A DNA stretch of 64,000 nucleotides from Clostridia bacterium (GTDB taxonomy: Bacteria > Bacillota_A > Clostridia > Oscillospirales > Acutalibacteraceae), in assembly GCA_017435305.1 (NCBI GenBank), contig JAFSFH010000012.1:124001-188000 (forward strand), in the 5' to 3' direction. Numbering within the stretch: the stretch's first letter is position 1; the number at the start of each line of letters is the position of its first letter. Of this stretch, positions 40,601 to 49,058 are shown one piece after another. Under the pieces are notes generated by a model. It saw nothing but the letters and a program-made list of their open reading frames with translations, searched no databases and was not told the DNA's origin. A program made the translations under genes and the position numbers.

Positions 40601-41099
40601 GGAAACACACCGTCCACAGCACCGGCATCCCGATCTCGCGGCACATATCCAGCAGGCGGCGGGAATTGTCCAGAAACTCCTGCTTGATGCCGATGACGTC
40701 GCCGTTATCACCGAAGATAACGCCTTCGTCGTAGATGGAGGCGCCGTAGCCCAGCAGGTTATAGCCCATTGCCTTTAGGTTGTATATCTCCCGATAGATC
40801 TTATGGGCGCCCACCTGATCCATAGCCACACCGGACCAGGAGCTGCCCTGGTATTTCACCATGGTTTCGTTGCCGGTGAGGGAGTGACCCACGTTACCGC
40901 CGTCAAACCAGGGGAACCAGATGCCGTCGATGAGACCGTCCCTCTGCAAAATCTGCTCAATGAGCAGGGGCTCTGCCTCGTCGGTCCAGGGGAAATCGCC
41001 CCCCAAATCGGCGGTGACGGTCAGGGCGGCGGCGGGAATCAGCCCTACCGTCAGCAGTACCGCACACAATAGGGCGATCAAACGATTGGATACTCTCAT
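37605..41099 (-). CDS. Large secreted glycoside-hydrolase-like protein with binding and Ig-like domains
   Basis: A 1164-residue exported protein. A signal peptide (1-30) precedes a TIM-barrel-like catalytic region (about 40-430). Candidate acid/base Glu223 lies in ALIAIADEPENE and candidate nucleophile Glu317 in TPIILTEYNVGHD, the spacing and context of retaining clan A-type glycosidases. A beta-rich linker (about 440-545), two carbohydrate-binding-like sandwiches (about 545-740 and 760-900; KNGSFETAGGQW opens the first) and three Ig-like repeats of about 88 residues (about 900-1164) follow. ATG 41099 with GTGGAGGTATT. No anchor is present. Substrate not predictable; family number not assigned. 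Confidence 0.8.
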   Translation of the reverse strand: MRVSNRLIALLCAVLLTVGLIPAAALTVTADLGGDFPWTDEAEPLLIEQILQRDGLIDGIWFPWFDGGNVGHSLTGNETMVKYQGSSWSGVAMDQVGAHKIYREIYNLKAMGYNLLGYGASIYDEGVIFGDNGDVIGIKQEFLDNSRRLLDMCREIGMPVLWTVCFHSSSAPDYYGMDAYNLFAQKYCNPTVTEHYVERFVRPMCRMLAEYPDVVALIAIADEPENEINDSEKGNHFTSREMFGVTLEDMVHFMSRINDVVREELPNVARTVASNDEDKTIYGGFDLDLMGHNIYDNNANAPQVEHFKTDTPIILTEYNVGHDLDRDPDLFSRRLKEWRDNMMTLGYKGGVQWAWMSHGTHYSTAYYLLDSVSWGSAPNTDFVPAVGELRRYMDDYRAEHRGEKVVLDKPVLYCNEGGGYVEWIPSRQATKMDILRSTDGGESWTYVLKDVNQSAYVSKNKGCYLDDAVPNSMYKIVVRDGKGHTAESEPNNVAGVELKYQKNSTYVSVSGGTGLGRHWNSSSSYRLSSFGVLLNRPLTSAANLIKNGSFETAGGQWTTGNFSAPAQVVTDPTAPDGNKSLYLDGTGGNSHTWYTFTVDGLEPYKRDEYGQVMLDDYGQPMENMYIFSAWIKGDYLSDSNKGHASIGTVAPDTGKFMYCSGVQASRDDYQIYPTAWDGEWHLRSVSFFTKGRSQVTIAFYGEQSSLYVDDMALFKNGSGYKYAGDTLKSNVKTTFEVDRTVCAPEDTLIEDYGVDGSRYWQSGHGWRNGFMSVNQSRVAYGYSLKYTASDDPYGLYYIKWIPVEKNTTYIFTFDMKILKDGAGQFQLIDDCVVGPRNVLAYECDRRAYGTGWKRYAVEVNTRGFSRLGVAVCDLGGSALYDNIRLFKKADGIGNRDAYISSVKKTDTVTYGKTASVTVGATGDGLKYQWYFKDKGASKFSLTTSYKTKTYSVSMTPARDGRQVYCVVTDQYGTSRRTATTTLTLKKTALKITTQPKTGYAQLNKTAKATVKATGDGLKYTWYIKNAGATKYSKSSVTSATYSVKMTEKVHGRRVYCVVTDVWGNKVQSNTVLLRRAASIVTQPKSVTVAKNKTAKVTVKAAGDGLKYTWYIKNAGQKKYSKSSVTKSTYSCKMTSKVNGRYVYCVVTDKYGKTVKTSTVRVKMK

Positions 41100-41138
41100 A
41101 ATACCTCCACAGGTCGGATAACAAAAACTTACACCCAC

Positions 41139-41167
41139 AGTATACCATACAACTGTCCCACTGACAA
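41139..41167 (-). promoter_or_regulatory. Predicted promoter of the glycosidase-like gene
   Basis: Minus strand TTGTCA, 17 bp, TATACT, about 40 bp before the start codon and just downstream of the terminator at 41171. Confidence 0.75.
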
Positions 41168-41170
41168 TAC

Positions 41171-41202
41171 AAAAAACCGACCGACAGAAATCTGTCGGTC
41201 GG
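41171..41202 (-). terminator. Terminator of the unexplained 41.2-41.6 kb transcription unit
   Basis: On the minus strand CCGACCGACAG-ATTT-CTGTCGGTCGG is followed by TTTTTT. It is upstream of the promoter of the glycosidase-like gene, so it must end a separate transcript. Confidence 0.88.
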
Positions 41203-41628
41203 CGATGAGTCATTTCATTCTGTCATCGGTTTTTGCCGATGAAACGATTATGTGTACATTGGAATTCACCTAAAAAATCAATGGTTTACGGCGAACAAAA
41301 ATTTATATGTACATTGGAATTCACCTTTAGGTCGTTACGGTTTATTCATACATATATGATAAGCACTTCACTTACTTGTGCATGGGATTATACCGTTTCC
41401 TTTTCGTGAATTATAGAAGGTCTATTACTAAAAATTCGACTAGGTCTTTGGACTCAGTCCTTTCAGTATATTTTGGTTGAGGTTACTTCGTAACTAGATC
41501 TTCGGACTCATTCCTTTCTGCATTAATTCGGTTTTCGTAGTTGGGCGGGGTATCACCAAATGCCATTGGAATCAGTCCTTTCTTGCCCGTTCTTCTTCAA
41601 CGGTTATTTGTTATTTGGTCTTTCCTCT
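41171..41628 (-). ncRNA. Candidate non-coding RNA (about 460 nt) with six degenerate repeats
   Basis: The stretch between the pgm terminator and the glycosidase gene has no convincing gene. It is AT-rich compared with its surroundings and is bounded on the minus strand by a promoter (41635-41664) and a strong terminator (41171-41202). Within it a motif near AAAGGACTGAGTCC or AGGTGAATTCCAATGTACA recurs about six times (near 41258, 41314, 41397, 41454, 41509 and 41572). Very short ORFs with ribosome-like sites exist, for example one of 27 codons from about 41569, but none looks like a protein. Call is inference from architecture. Confidence 0.4.
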
Positions 41629-41634
41629 GGCTTC

Positions 41635-41664
41635 AGTATAGCGGATGCAACCCCCTGCTGTCTA
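41635..41664 (-). promoter_or_regulatory. Predicted promoter of the 41.2-41.6 kb unit
   Basis: Minus strand TAGACA, 18 bp, TATACT, the hexamers differing from consensus at one position each. Confidence 0.6.
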
Positions 41665-41792
41665 TAGGCAAAATAACCAAGAAAAACGCCAAAACTTTTA
41701 CTAACACCTTGACGGCAAAGTGTGGTATACTGGATGTGTTGGGGTGTCGAATGAATTTTTGACACCCTCTTATTGTACCTATATCTGTAAAG

Positions 41793-41826
41793 AAAAAGCG
41801 GCTGACCGGGGGTCAGCCGCTTTTTT
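41793..41826 (-). terminator. Phosphosugar mutase gene terminator
   Basis: The hairpin AAAAAGCGGCTGACC-GGG-GGTCAGCCGCTTTTT. Confidence 0.95.
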
Positions 41827-41848
41827 ATGTTGAAAAAATATTTAACAA

Positions 41849-43573
41849 TTACACAGACAGAATCTTTTCTGCCGCGTCGCACAGGATCTTTTCCACCTGG
41901 GCGGCGGCGGCGGGGGTTTCACCGATGGCGGTGATGTACGCCTTTACCTTGGGCTCGGTGCCGGAGGGACGGACGATAAAGCCCAGACCACCCTCCAGGG
42001 TGTAGGCCAGCACGTCCGACTTAGGCAGAGTCAGCGGAGTGCGGTCGCCGGTGGCGTAGTCGGTGGCCACCCGCTGACCGTAGTCGGCGCAGGCGACAAC
42101 GGGGATGCCCGCAATCGTCTTGGGGGGATTCTCCCGCAGACCGGCCATCAGCTTTTGCATATCCAGCATGCCCTGCTCGCCCTCAAAGGCTACGTTCACC
42201 AGGGCGTTGCGGTAGAAGCCGTGCTCCTGATACAGCTGCTCCATCCGCTGCAGCAGGCTGATGCCCTGCTTGCGGTAGTAGGAGGCCATCTCCACGATCA
42301 GCATAGAGGCCACCACGGCATCCTTATCGCGGACGTAGCTGCCCGCCAGATAGCCGTAGCTCTCCTCAAAGCCGATGACGTAGCGGCTCTCCTCGCCGTC
42401 CTTCTCCAGCAGACCGATCTGCTCGCCGATGTACTTAAAGCCGGTCAGCAGGTCGCGCAGTTCACAGCCGTATTTCTCGGCAATAGACTTGGCCATATTG
42501 GTGGTAACGATGGTCTTAATGACCACAGGATTCTCGGGTAGGGTGCCGTTTGCCTTACGGCAGGACACCACGTAGTCCAGCAGCAGGCAGCCCACCTCGT
42601 TGCCGCTCATCAGCGTATAGTCGGCGCCGTCCCACACCGCGATACCCACACGGTCGCAGTCGGGGTCGGTGGCCAACAGCAGGTCGGCGGGCTGAGGCAG
42701 CGCCTTGGCGGTGGCCAGCGCGCACTCAAAGGCCTGACGGATCTCGGGGTTCGGGAAGGGAGCGGTGGGGAAATTGCCGTCCGGCAGCTCCTGCTCCTTA
42801 ACGATGGTCAGATCCTGAATGCCCACGCGACGCAGCATCTCGCGCACAGGCAGGTTGCCGGTGCCGTTGAGGGGAGTGTACACCAGGCGCAGACCGCTCT
42901 CGGCAATGATGCCGGGGTTCACCTGCTGCTCCAGCACCTTTTCGGTATAGCTGTCCAGCACGGAATCGGGGATCAGCTGAATCTTACCCGCCGCCACGGC
43001 GTCCTCATAGGGCATCGCCTTAACGTCCTCGAACAGATCCAACTTATTGATATAGCCCAGCACGTCACCGGCATCGGAATCGGTCATCTGGCAGCCGTCG
43101 GGTCCGTACACCTTATAGCCGTTGTACTTGGCGGGGTTGTGGCTGGCGGTGACCATAATACCGGCCTGGCAGCCGTAGTAGCGCACCGCGTAGCTGAGCA
43201 CGGGAGTGGGCTCCAGCTGGGGGAACAGATGGACGCTGATGCCGTTGGCGGCCAGCACGCAGGCGGCCTCGCGGGCAAACACGTCCGACTTAATGCGGGA
43301 GTCGAAGGACACCGCCACGGTGGCGGCATCGTAACGGGCGTTGAGGTAATCCGCCAGACCCTGGGTGGCCTTGCGGACGGTATAGATGTTCATACGGTTG
43401 GAGCCGGCGCCGATCACACCGCGCAGACCGCCGGTGCCGAAGGCCAGCTCACGGTAGAAGCGGTCACGGATCTCGACCTCGTTGCCGGCCACGGACTGCA
43501 GCTCGGCGGTCACGTCGGCATCCTCGGTGGCGCGGGCGCACCACAGGTCGTATTTCGCCATAATATCCGTCAT
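41849..43573 (-). CDS. pgcA: Phospho-sugar mutase (phosphoglucomutase/phosphomannomutase family)
   Basis: A 574-residue alpha-D-phosphohexomutase that interconverts hexose 1- and 6-phosphates, linking glycolysis to sugar-nucleotide synthesis. The phosphoserine loop is MVTASHNPAKYNGYKVYG, the metal loop ATDPDCDRVGIAV, the sugar loop GFEESYGYL and the phosphate-binding loop FIVRPSGTEPKVKAY. The length matches the long Firmicute PgcA branch. ATG 43573 with AGGAGGGATTTCTT. Monocistronic. Glucose versus mannose specificity cannot be read by eye. Confidence 0.93.
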   Translation of the reverse strand: MTDIMAKYDLWCARATEDADVTAELQSVAGNEVEIRDRFYRELAFGTGGLRGVIGAGSNRMNIYTVRKATQGLADYLNARYDAATVAVSFDSRIKSDVFAREAACVLAANGISVHLFPQLEPTPVLSYAVRYYGCQAGIMVTASHNPAKYNGYKVYGPDGCQMTDSDAGDVLGYINKLDLFEDVKAMPYEDAVAAGKIQLIPDSVLDSYTEKVLEQQVNPGIIAESGLRLVYTPLNGTGNLPVREMLRRVGIQDLTIVKEQELPDGNFPTAPFPNPEIRQAFECALATAKALPQPADLLLATDPDCDRVGIAVWDGADYTLMSGNEVGCLLLDYVVSCRKANGTLPENPVVIKTIVTTNMAKSIAEKYGCELRDLLTGFKYIGEQIGLLEKDGEESRYVIGFEESYGYLAGSYVRDKDAVVASMLIVEMASYYRKQGISLLQRMEQLYQEHGFYRNALVNVAFEGEQGMLDMQKLMAGLRENPPKTIAGIPVVACADYGQRVATDYATGDRTPLTLPKSDVLAYTLEGGLGFIVRPSGTEPKVKAYITAIGETPAAAAQVEKILCDAAEKILSV

Positions 43574-43625
43574 AAGAAATCCCTCCTATATCTATTGCGG
43601 GCCATCCTTGCCCACTTTCCATTAC

Positions 43626-43654
43626 AGTATAGCACATTCTCTCCGAGAACACAA
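43626..43654 (-). promoter_or_regulatory. Predicted phosphosugar mutase promoter
   Basis: Minus strand TTGTGT, 17 bp, TATACT. Confidence 0.65.
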
Positions 43655-43671
43655 CCGCAAATTACAGAAAC

Positions 43672-43700
43672 TTGCCATTTCATTTGGGGTATGATACAAT
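43672..43700 (+). promoter_or_regulatory. Predicted promoter of the metallophosphoesterase gene
   Basis: TTGCCA, 17 bp, TACAAT, 32 bp before the GTG start. It is divergent from the pgcA promoter. Confidence 0.65.
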
Positions 43701-43732
43701 GGGGATATCCAACCGAAAGGAGGCGCTGTCCC

Positions 43733-44521
43733 GTGGAGGAGCGCATCGGATTTATCAAACGTAATCTGCATCATCTGCTGGCGCTGGACCCTGTCGACCG
43801 CGCCATTCAGGTGGAGCCCATCCCCCTCGCCATCCAGGGTCTGCCCCCCGCCTTTCATCTGGCGCGGGTGGCGGTGGTGGCGGACGTCCACCTGCCCCAA
43901 AAGCTGGTATCCATCCGGCGGCTGGTGCGGGCGCTGGCACTGCAAAAGCCGGACGCCGTCTTTATCTCCGGCGACCTGACCAACAGCTATACCGACTTTG
44001 ACGCCGACGGTCTGCGGCAGCTGGCGCAGGCGCTTACCGCCATCGCCCCCTGCTTTGCGGTGGCGGGCAACCACGAGCTGCGGGACAACCGCGAGCCCGC
44101 ATACCGCCGCATCCTCACCGAGGCGGGGGTGCAGTATCTGTACGACAGCTACGCCGACTGGGAAAAGGACGGCGCTGTTTTGAAGCTCTACGGAATGGGC
44201 AAGAAAAAGCCCGCACCCCTCACGGTGGGTGAACAGCCCACCATCGCGCTGGCTCACCACCCCGAGCTGATGCCCTATTATAAGCAAGCGGGCTGGAACA
44301 TCGTGGTGTGCGGGCACGCCCACGGCGGGCACGCCCGGGTGGGTCAGGCGTCCCTCTTTGCCCCCGGTCAGGGTTTCTTCCCTAAATACACCGCCGGCGT
44401 CTACACCGAGGGTAACACCCGTATGGTGGTCAGCCGCGGACTGGGCAACAGCTCCATCCCCTGGCGGGTAGGCAATCCCCCTCACCTGCCGATTCTGATC
44501 TTATCTGCGAAAGAGAAATAA
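43733..44521 (+). CDS. Calcineurin-like metallophosphoesterase
   Basis: A 262-residue metallophosphoesterase. Motifs are VAVVADVHL, FISGDLTNSY, VAGNHELRDN, ALAHHPELM and VCGHAHGGHARV, giving the full set of metal ligands. The VSRGLGNSSIPWRVGNPP ending is typical of the YkuE-like group. The start is GTG 43733, fixed by AAAGGAGG 9 nt upstream and by the promoter just before it; the reading frame stays open far upstream only because it overlaps pgcA on the other strand. No signal peptide is present, so it is cytoplasmic or peripheral. Substrate unknown. Confidence 0.86.
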   Translation: MEERIGFIKRNLHHLLALDPVDRAIQVEPIPLAIQGLPPAFHLARVAVVADVHLPQKLVSIRRLVRALALQKPDAVFISGDLTNSYTDFDADGLRQLAQALTAIAPCFAVAGNHELRDNREPAYRRILTEAGVQYLYDSYADWEKDGAVLKLYGMGKKKPAPLTVGEQPTIALAHHPELMPYYKQAGWNIVVCGHAHGGHARVGQASLFAPGQGFFPKYTAGVYTEGNTRMVVSRGLGNSSIPWRVGNPPHLPILILSAKEK

Positions 44522-44538
44522 AAAATGCCGAGGCAATA

Positions 44539-44719
44539 GCGTGATACTCCGTTTGGAGTATCACGCTAAACTATGATTGCCCTTCGGGCAAGTTGTGAGT
44601 GATGAACAGCTCTGCTGTGTTATGATTTGCCTTACGGCAAAGTTATTGACTACGGGCAATCCTATCCTAACGCTTGGCTTTGCCAAGCTCATAACGGCAA
44701 GCGTAGCGAGCCTTATAAC
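44539..44719. repeat. Second hairpin array
   Basis: A run of different hairpins: GCGTGATACTCC/GGAGTATCACGC, TTGCCC/GGGCAA, ACAGC/GCTGT, TTTGCC/GGCAAA and GCTTGGC/GCCAAGC. Joining sequences include GTTATGA, GTGATGA and TCATAAC, related to each other or to the reverse complement of the NCATCAC linkers downstream of gdhA. No ORF is present. Confidence 0.7.
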
Positions 44720-44739
44720 TACAAAAATAAAACAAATAG

Positions 44740-44771
44740 AAAATGCCGAGGCAATATGCCTCGGCATTTTT
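44740..44771 (-). terminator. rpoD operon terminator
   Basis: The hairpin AATGCCGAGGCA-ATA-TGCCTCGGCATT, then a T-run on the minus strand. An AAAATGCCGAGGCAATA half also occurs at 44522. Confidence 0.92.
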
Positions 44772-44780
44772 GTTTATCTA

Positions 44781-45965
<1,185 letters not shown>

Positions 45966-45996
45966 ATTGAATCATCCTTTCTTTTGGATTGTTGCA

Positions 45997-47754
45997 TTAC
46001 TTTTTCCGATTCCGCAGGGTCTCCATCATCTTGCGCAGGTCGTCGTCCGACGCGGTGGAGGGATCCTGTGCCATACGCAGAGAATGCTCCTCGCGGATGA
46101 TGGCGGCAAAGCGGGCTGCCTCGGTGGGGGTCACCGCCTGCTCGCTGACGTCCCGCACCATACGGGTGACGTAGGCCATACCCGCCTCGTCATAGTCGGC
46201 GGCCAGGAAGGCCAGCTCCACCAGCAGCCCCTGACGGTGCCGCTCCAGCAGGTGGGTGTACAGCCGACGGTTGAAGTCGGTGACCATCTGCTCCGGCGCC
46301 AGGGTGGCGGCGATGGCGGGGATGTAGTCGGGGTGCAGTATCAGCGTGCCCAGCAGATTCTCCTCCGCAGCCGATGCGCGGGGGTTGTCCACCGCCTGGG
46401 GATTAACCTTTTGCAGCTCCTTTTTCTCCTGCCGCAGCAGGGTGGGCAGCTGATAGCGGGTCTCCTTTTTCTCCTTTTTGGTGCGGGCCTCCGCCACCTC
46501 CTGCAGGATGGCGTCCTTGGATACCTTCAGCAGGTCGGACAGACGTCCCGCATACAGATCCCGCTCCACGCGGCTGTCCAGCTGTGCCAGCACCTTCGCC
46601 GCCTCCTGATAATAGGCCAGCTTGCCCTCGGCGGTGTTCAGGTTGTGGTTGCGCCCGATCTCCAGCAGGCGGTGCTCCACCGCGTTGTTGGCCCGCTCCA
46701 ACAGCAGCTTAAAGGCGGCGGCGCCGTTATTCTTAATAAACTCGTCGGGGTCCTTGCCGTCGGGGATGGTGACCACCCGCACGTCCAGACCGGTGCGCCG
46801 CAGATTCTCGATAGCGCGTCGGGTGGCCTTTTGCCCCGCGCCGTCGGCGTCGAAGATCAGGTTGATGCGGTCGGCATAGCGGGCGATGAGCTGCATCTGC
46901 TCCTCGGGGAAGGAGGTACCCAGCGCCGCCACCGTATTGGTAAATCCGGCCTGATGCATGGCAATGACGTCCATATATCCCTCGCAGAGATTCAGCTCTC
47001 GACCGGTATTCTTGGCAAAATTCAGGGCAAACAGATTACGGCTCTTGGAGAACGCCAGGGTGCCCTCGGTGTTGATATACTTGGGCTTGGAGTCGTCCAG
47101 CACGCGGCCGCCGAAGCCCACCACGTTGCCGCGGATGTCGATGATGGGGATGATAACGCGATTGCGGTACACGTCGTAGATGCCGCCGTTGCGACCGCGG
47201 GCGGCCAGGAATGCCGCGATCAGCTCCTCATCCTTAAAGCCCTTTTCCCGCAAGCGGGTCAGCAGATAGTCCCAGCTCTGGGGGGCAAAGCCCAAGCCGA
47301 AGTGCTTAATGGTGGCGTCGGTATAGCCGCGGCGGTGGTAATACTCCAGCGCCACCTGCCCCTCCGGGCGGTACAGGGCGGCGTGGAAGATGCGGGCGGC
47401 CTCACGGTTGGCCTCCAGTATCCGCATACGCAGGCGGGATACCTGATCGTTCTCGCGGCTCTGCTCCGGCATCTTCATGCCGCAGCGATCCGCCAGGTGC
47501 CGCACCGCGTCCATATAATCCAGATTCTGTATCCGCTTAACGAAGGTGATCACGTCACCGCCCGCTCCACAGCCGAAGCAATAGAAGGAGTTGGTCTCGG
47601 GATACAGGTTAAAGGAGGCGGTCTTTTCTCCGTGGAAGGGGCACAGACCCACCAGGTTGCGCCCGCGGCGCTTAAACGCCACGTACTCGGACGCCACCGA
47701 TTCAATATCGTTCTTTGACAGCAATTCCTGTATGAAACTATCCGGCAGTGCCAT
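45997..47754 (-). CDS. dnaG: DNA primase DnaG
   Basis: A 585-residue primase that makes RNA primers at the fork. The CHC2 zinc site is Cys38, His41, Cys59, Cys62 (VGLCPFHGEK...FYCFGCGAGGD). The TOPRIM core has LCEGYMDVIAMHQAG and INLIFDADGAGQKATRRA. The C-terminal part (about 440-585) should bind DnaB. Start with AAAGGAGGCGGTAAT. It lies between dgt and rpoD; a structured repeat element (47803-47964) separates it from dgt. Confidence 0.97.
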   Translation of the reverse strand: MALPDSFIQELLSKNDIESVASEYVAFKRRGRNLVGLCPFHGEKTASFNLYPETNSFYCFGCGAGGDVITFVKRIQNLDYMDAVRHLADRCGMKMPEQSRENDQVSRLRMRILEANREAARIFHAALYRPEGQVALEYYHRRGYTDATIKHFGLGFAPQSWDYLLTRLREKGFKDEELIAAFLAARGRNGGIYDVYRNRVIIPIIDIRGNVVGFGGRVLDDSKPKYINTEGTLAFSKSRNLFALNFAKNTGRELNLCEGYMDVIAMHQAGFTNTVAALGTSFPEEQMQLIARYADRINLIFDADGAGQKATRRAIENLRRTGLDVRVVTIPDGKDPDEFIKNNGAAAFKLLLERANNAVEHRLLEIGRNHNLNTAEGKLAYYQEAAKVLAQLDSRVERDLYAGRLSDLLKVSKDAILQEVAEARTKKEKKETRYQLPTLLRQEKKELQKVNPQAVDNPRASAAEENLLGTLILHPDYIPAIAATLAPEQMVTDFNRRLYTHLLERHRQGLLVELAFLAADYDEAGMAYVTRMVRDVSEQAVTPTEAARFAAIIREEHSLRMAQDPSTASDDDLRKMMETLRNRKK

Positions 47755-47802
47755 ATTACCGCCTCCTTTCGTTGTGTTTTCCGTATATTATTTACAAGTA
47801 TT

Positions 47803-47964
47803 GTAACTGCTGATGAACGTGTGTTGCTGTTATCCGCGAGATGTTTTTGAAGTCAGAAGTGCGAAAAAGCGCAGGCAATACTGTATGTATTGCCGAGCGT
47901 TTTAAGCGCTTTTGGCACAAAAACAGCCGTGGAGAATAGTGACTAAACGTGAATCAGTAGTTAC
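47803..47964 (+). repeat. 162-bp structured inverted-repeat element, copy C
   Basis: Ends are GTAACTGCTGATGAACGT and ACGTGAATCAGTAGTTAC (inverted). The inner hairpin GGCAATAC-TGTAT-GTATTGCC is at 47874-47894, and TGTTTTTG pairs with CAAAAACA. It lies between dgt and dnaG, in the opposite orientation to both genes, and its right end contains the last codons and stop of dgt. Confidence 0.85.
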
Positions 47965-48970
47965 CCTTCATTGCCCAGCTGCGGGGGACAAACAATTCGT
48001 GGTAGGTTTCCAGAGCAAAATTGTCGGTCATACCCGCCACGTAATCGCATACGGCACGGTCGGTGCCGTCCCGTCCGCGGATGAGGGCGTATTCCTCCGG
48101 CAGTTTGTCCGGATTCTTCATAAAATACTCGAACAGGGCGGACACAATGCCGTCCACCTTGCTCTCCTCCACCTTGGCTTCGGAGTCCAGATACAGGTAA
48201 TCGTACATAAAGGTGTGCAGATCCCAGAAATAGGGCTCGATGGCAGGATCCATCGCCACCGTACCCTCGCCGCTGGCCGAGATCATCGCCCGTACCAGCG
48301 TGTCAATGCGGTTGGAGGTGCTGTCACCCAGATGCAGGTGCAATTCCAGCGGGATGTCCTCCTCCTTCAGTACACCGGCGCGGATGGCGTCGTCCATATC
48401 GTGGTTAACGTAGGCGATCTTATCCGCCCAGCGGACGATGCGCCCCTCCAGCGTGGCGGCCTCCTCACCTTTGGTGTGGTGGTAGATGCCGTCCCGCACC
48501 TCCCAGGTCAGGTTAAGCCCCCGACCGTTCTTCTCCAGATGCTCCACCACGCGGGTGCTCTGCTCATAGTGGCGGAATCCGCCCTCCACACACTTATCCA
48601 GACACCGCTCGCCGGCGTGTCCGAAGGGGGTGTGTCCCAGATCGTGAGCCAGGGCGATGGCCTCGGTCAGATCCTCATTGAGCCGCAGGGCGCGGGCGAT
48701 GGTGCGGGCGATCTGCGCCACCTCCAGCGTGTGGGTCAGGCGGGTGCGGTAGTGATCCCCCTCCGGCGCCAGAAACACCTGGGTCTTATGCTTGAGTCGG
48801 CGGAAGGATTTGCAGTGCAGCACGCGGTCCCGATCCCGCTGATAGGCGGTGCGGAAATCCTCGTCCTTCTCCTCGCGGTCGCGGCCGCGGGTGCTGTCGG
48901 AAAAGGCGGCGTAGGGAGAGAGAATCTGTCGCTCCACCTGCGTCCACAGCGTCCGATCCAACTGTGCCAT
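47954..48970 (-). CDS. dgt: dGTPase-like HD-domain triphosphohydrolase
   Basis: A 338-residue HD-domain protein of the dGTP triphosphohydrolase family. The HD motifs are visible in RLTHTLEVAQIARTIARAL and ALAHDLGHTPFGHAGE, and the second ligand in KIAYVNHDMDDAI. It controls dNTP pools and is classically next to dnaG-rpoD in Firmicutes. Of two ATGs six bases apart the inner one (48970) is better spaced from GGAGG. The last codons and the stop lie inside the terminal repeat of element C, so the natural C-terminus may have been altered. Confidence 0.92.
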   Translation of the reverse strand: MAQLDRTLWTQVERQILSPYAAFSDSTRGRDREEKDEDFRTAYQRDRDRVLHCKSFRRLKHKTQVFLAPEGDHYRTRLTHTLEVAQIARTIARALRLNEDLTEAIALAHDLGHTPFGHAGERCLDKCVEGGFRHYEQSTRVVEHLEKNGRGLNLTWEVRDGIYHHTKGEEAATLEGRIVRWADKIAYVNHDMDDAIRAGVLKEEDIPLELHLHLGDSTSNRIDTLVRAMISASGEGTVAMDPAIEPYFWDLHTFMYDYLYLDSEAKVEESKVDGIVSALFEYFMKNPDKLPEEYALIRGRDGTDRAVCDYVAGMTDNFALETYHELFVPRSWAMKGNY

Positions 48971-48997
48971 ATCCATTCCTCCGTTCTTTTTTGTCCT

Positions 48998-49026
48998 TTT
49001 ATATAGTTATACGCGAAAAAAATCAA
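48998..49026 (-). promoter_or_regulatory. Predicted dgt-dnaG-rpoD promoter
   Basis: Minus strand TTGATT, 17 bp, TATAAA. Confidence 0.6.
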
Positions 49027-49058
49027 AAATCCTTTATTATTTACAAAAAAACCGAAAT

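Noticed and set aside
38775..40778. Plus-strand open frame of 667 codons opposite the glycosidase-like gene
   Set aside because: GC-rich DNA keeps the antisense frame open; no motif, promoter or ribosome site supports it.
41709..41731. TTGACG ... TATACT on the plus strand between pgcA and the 41.2 kb unit
   Set aside because: The hexamers are only 11 bp apart, too close for a sigma-A promoter.
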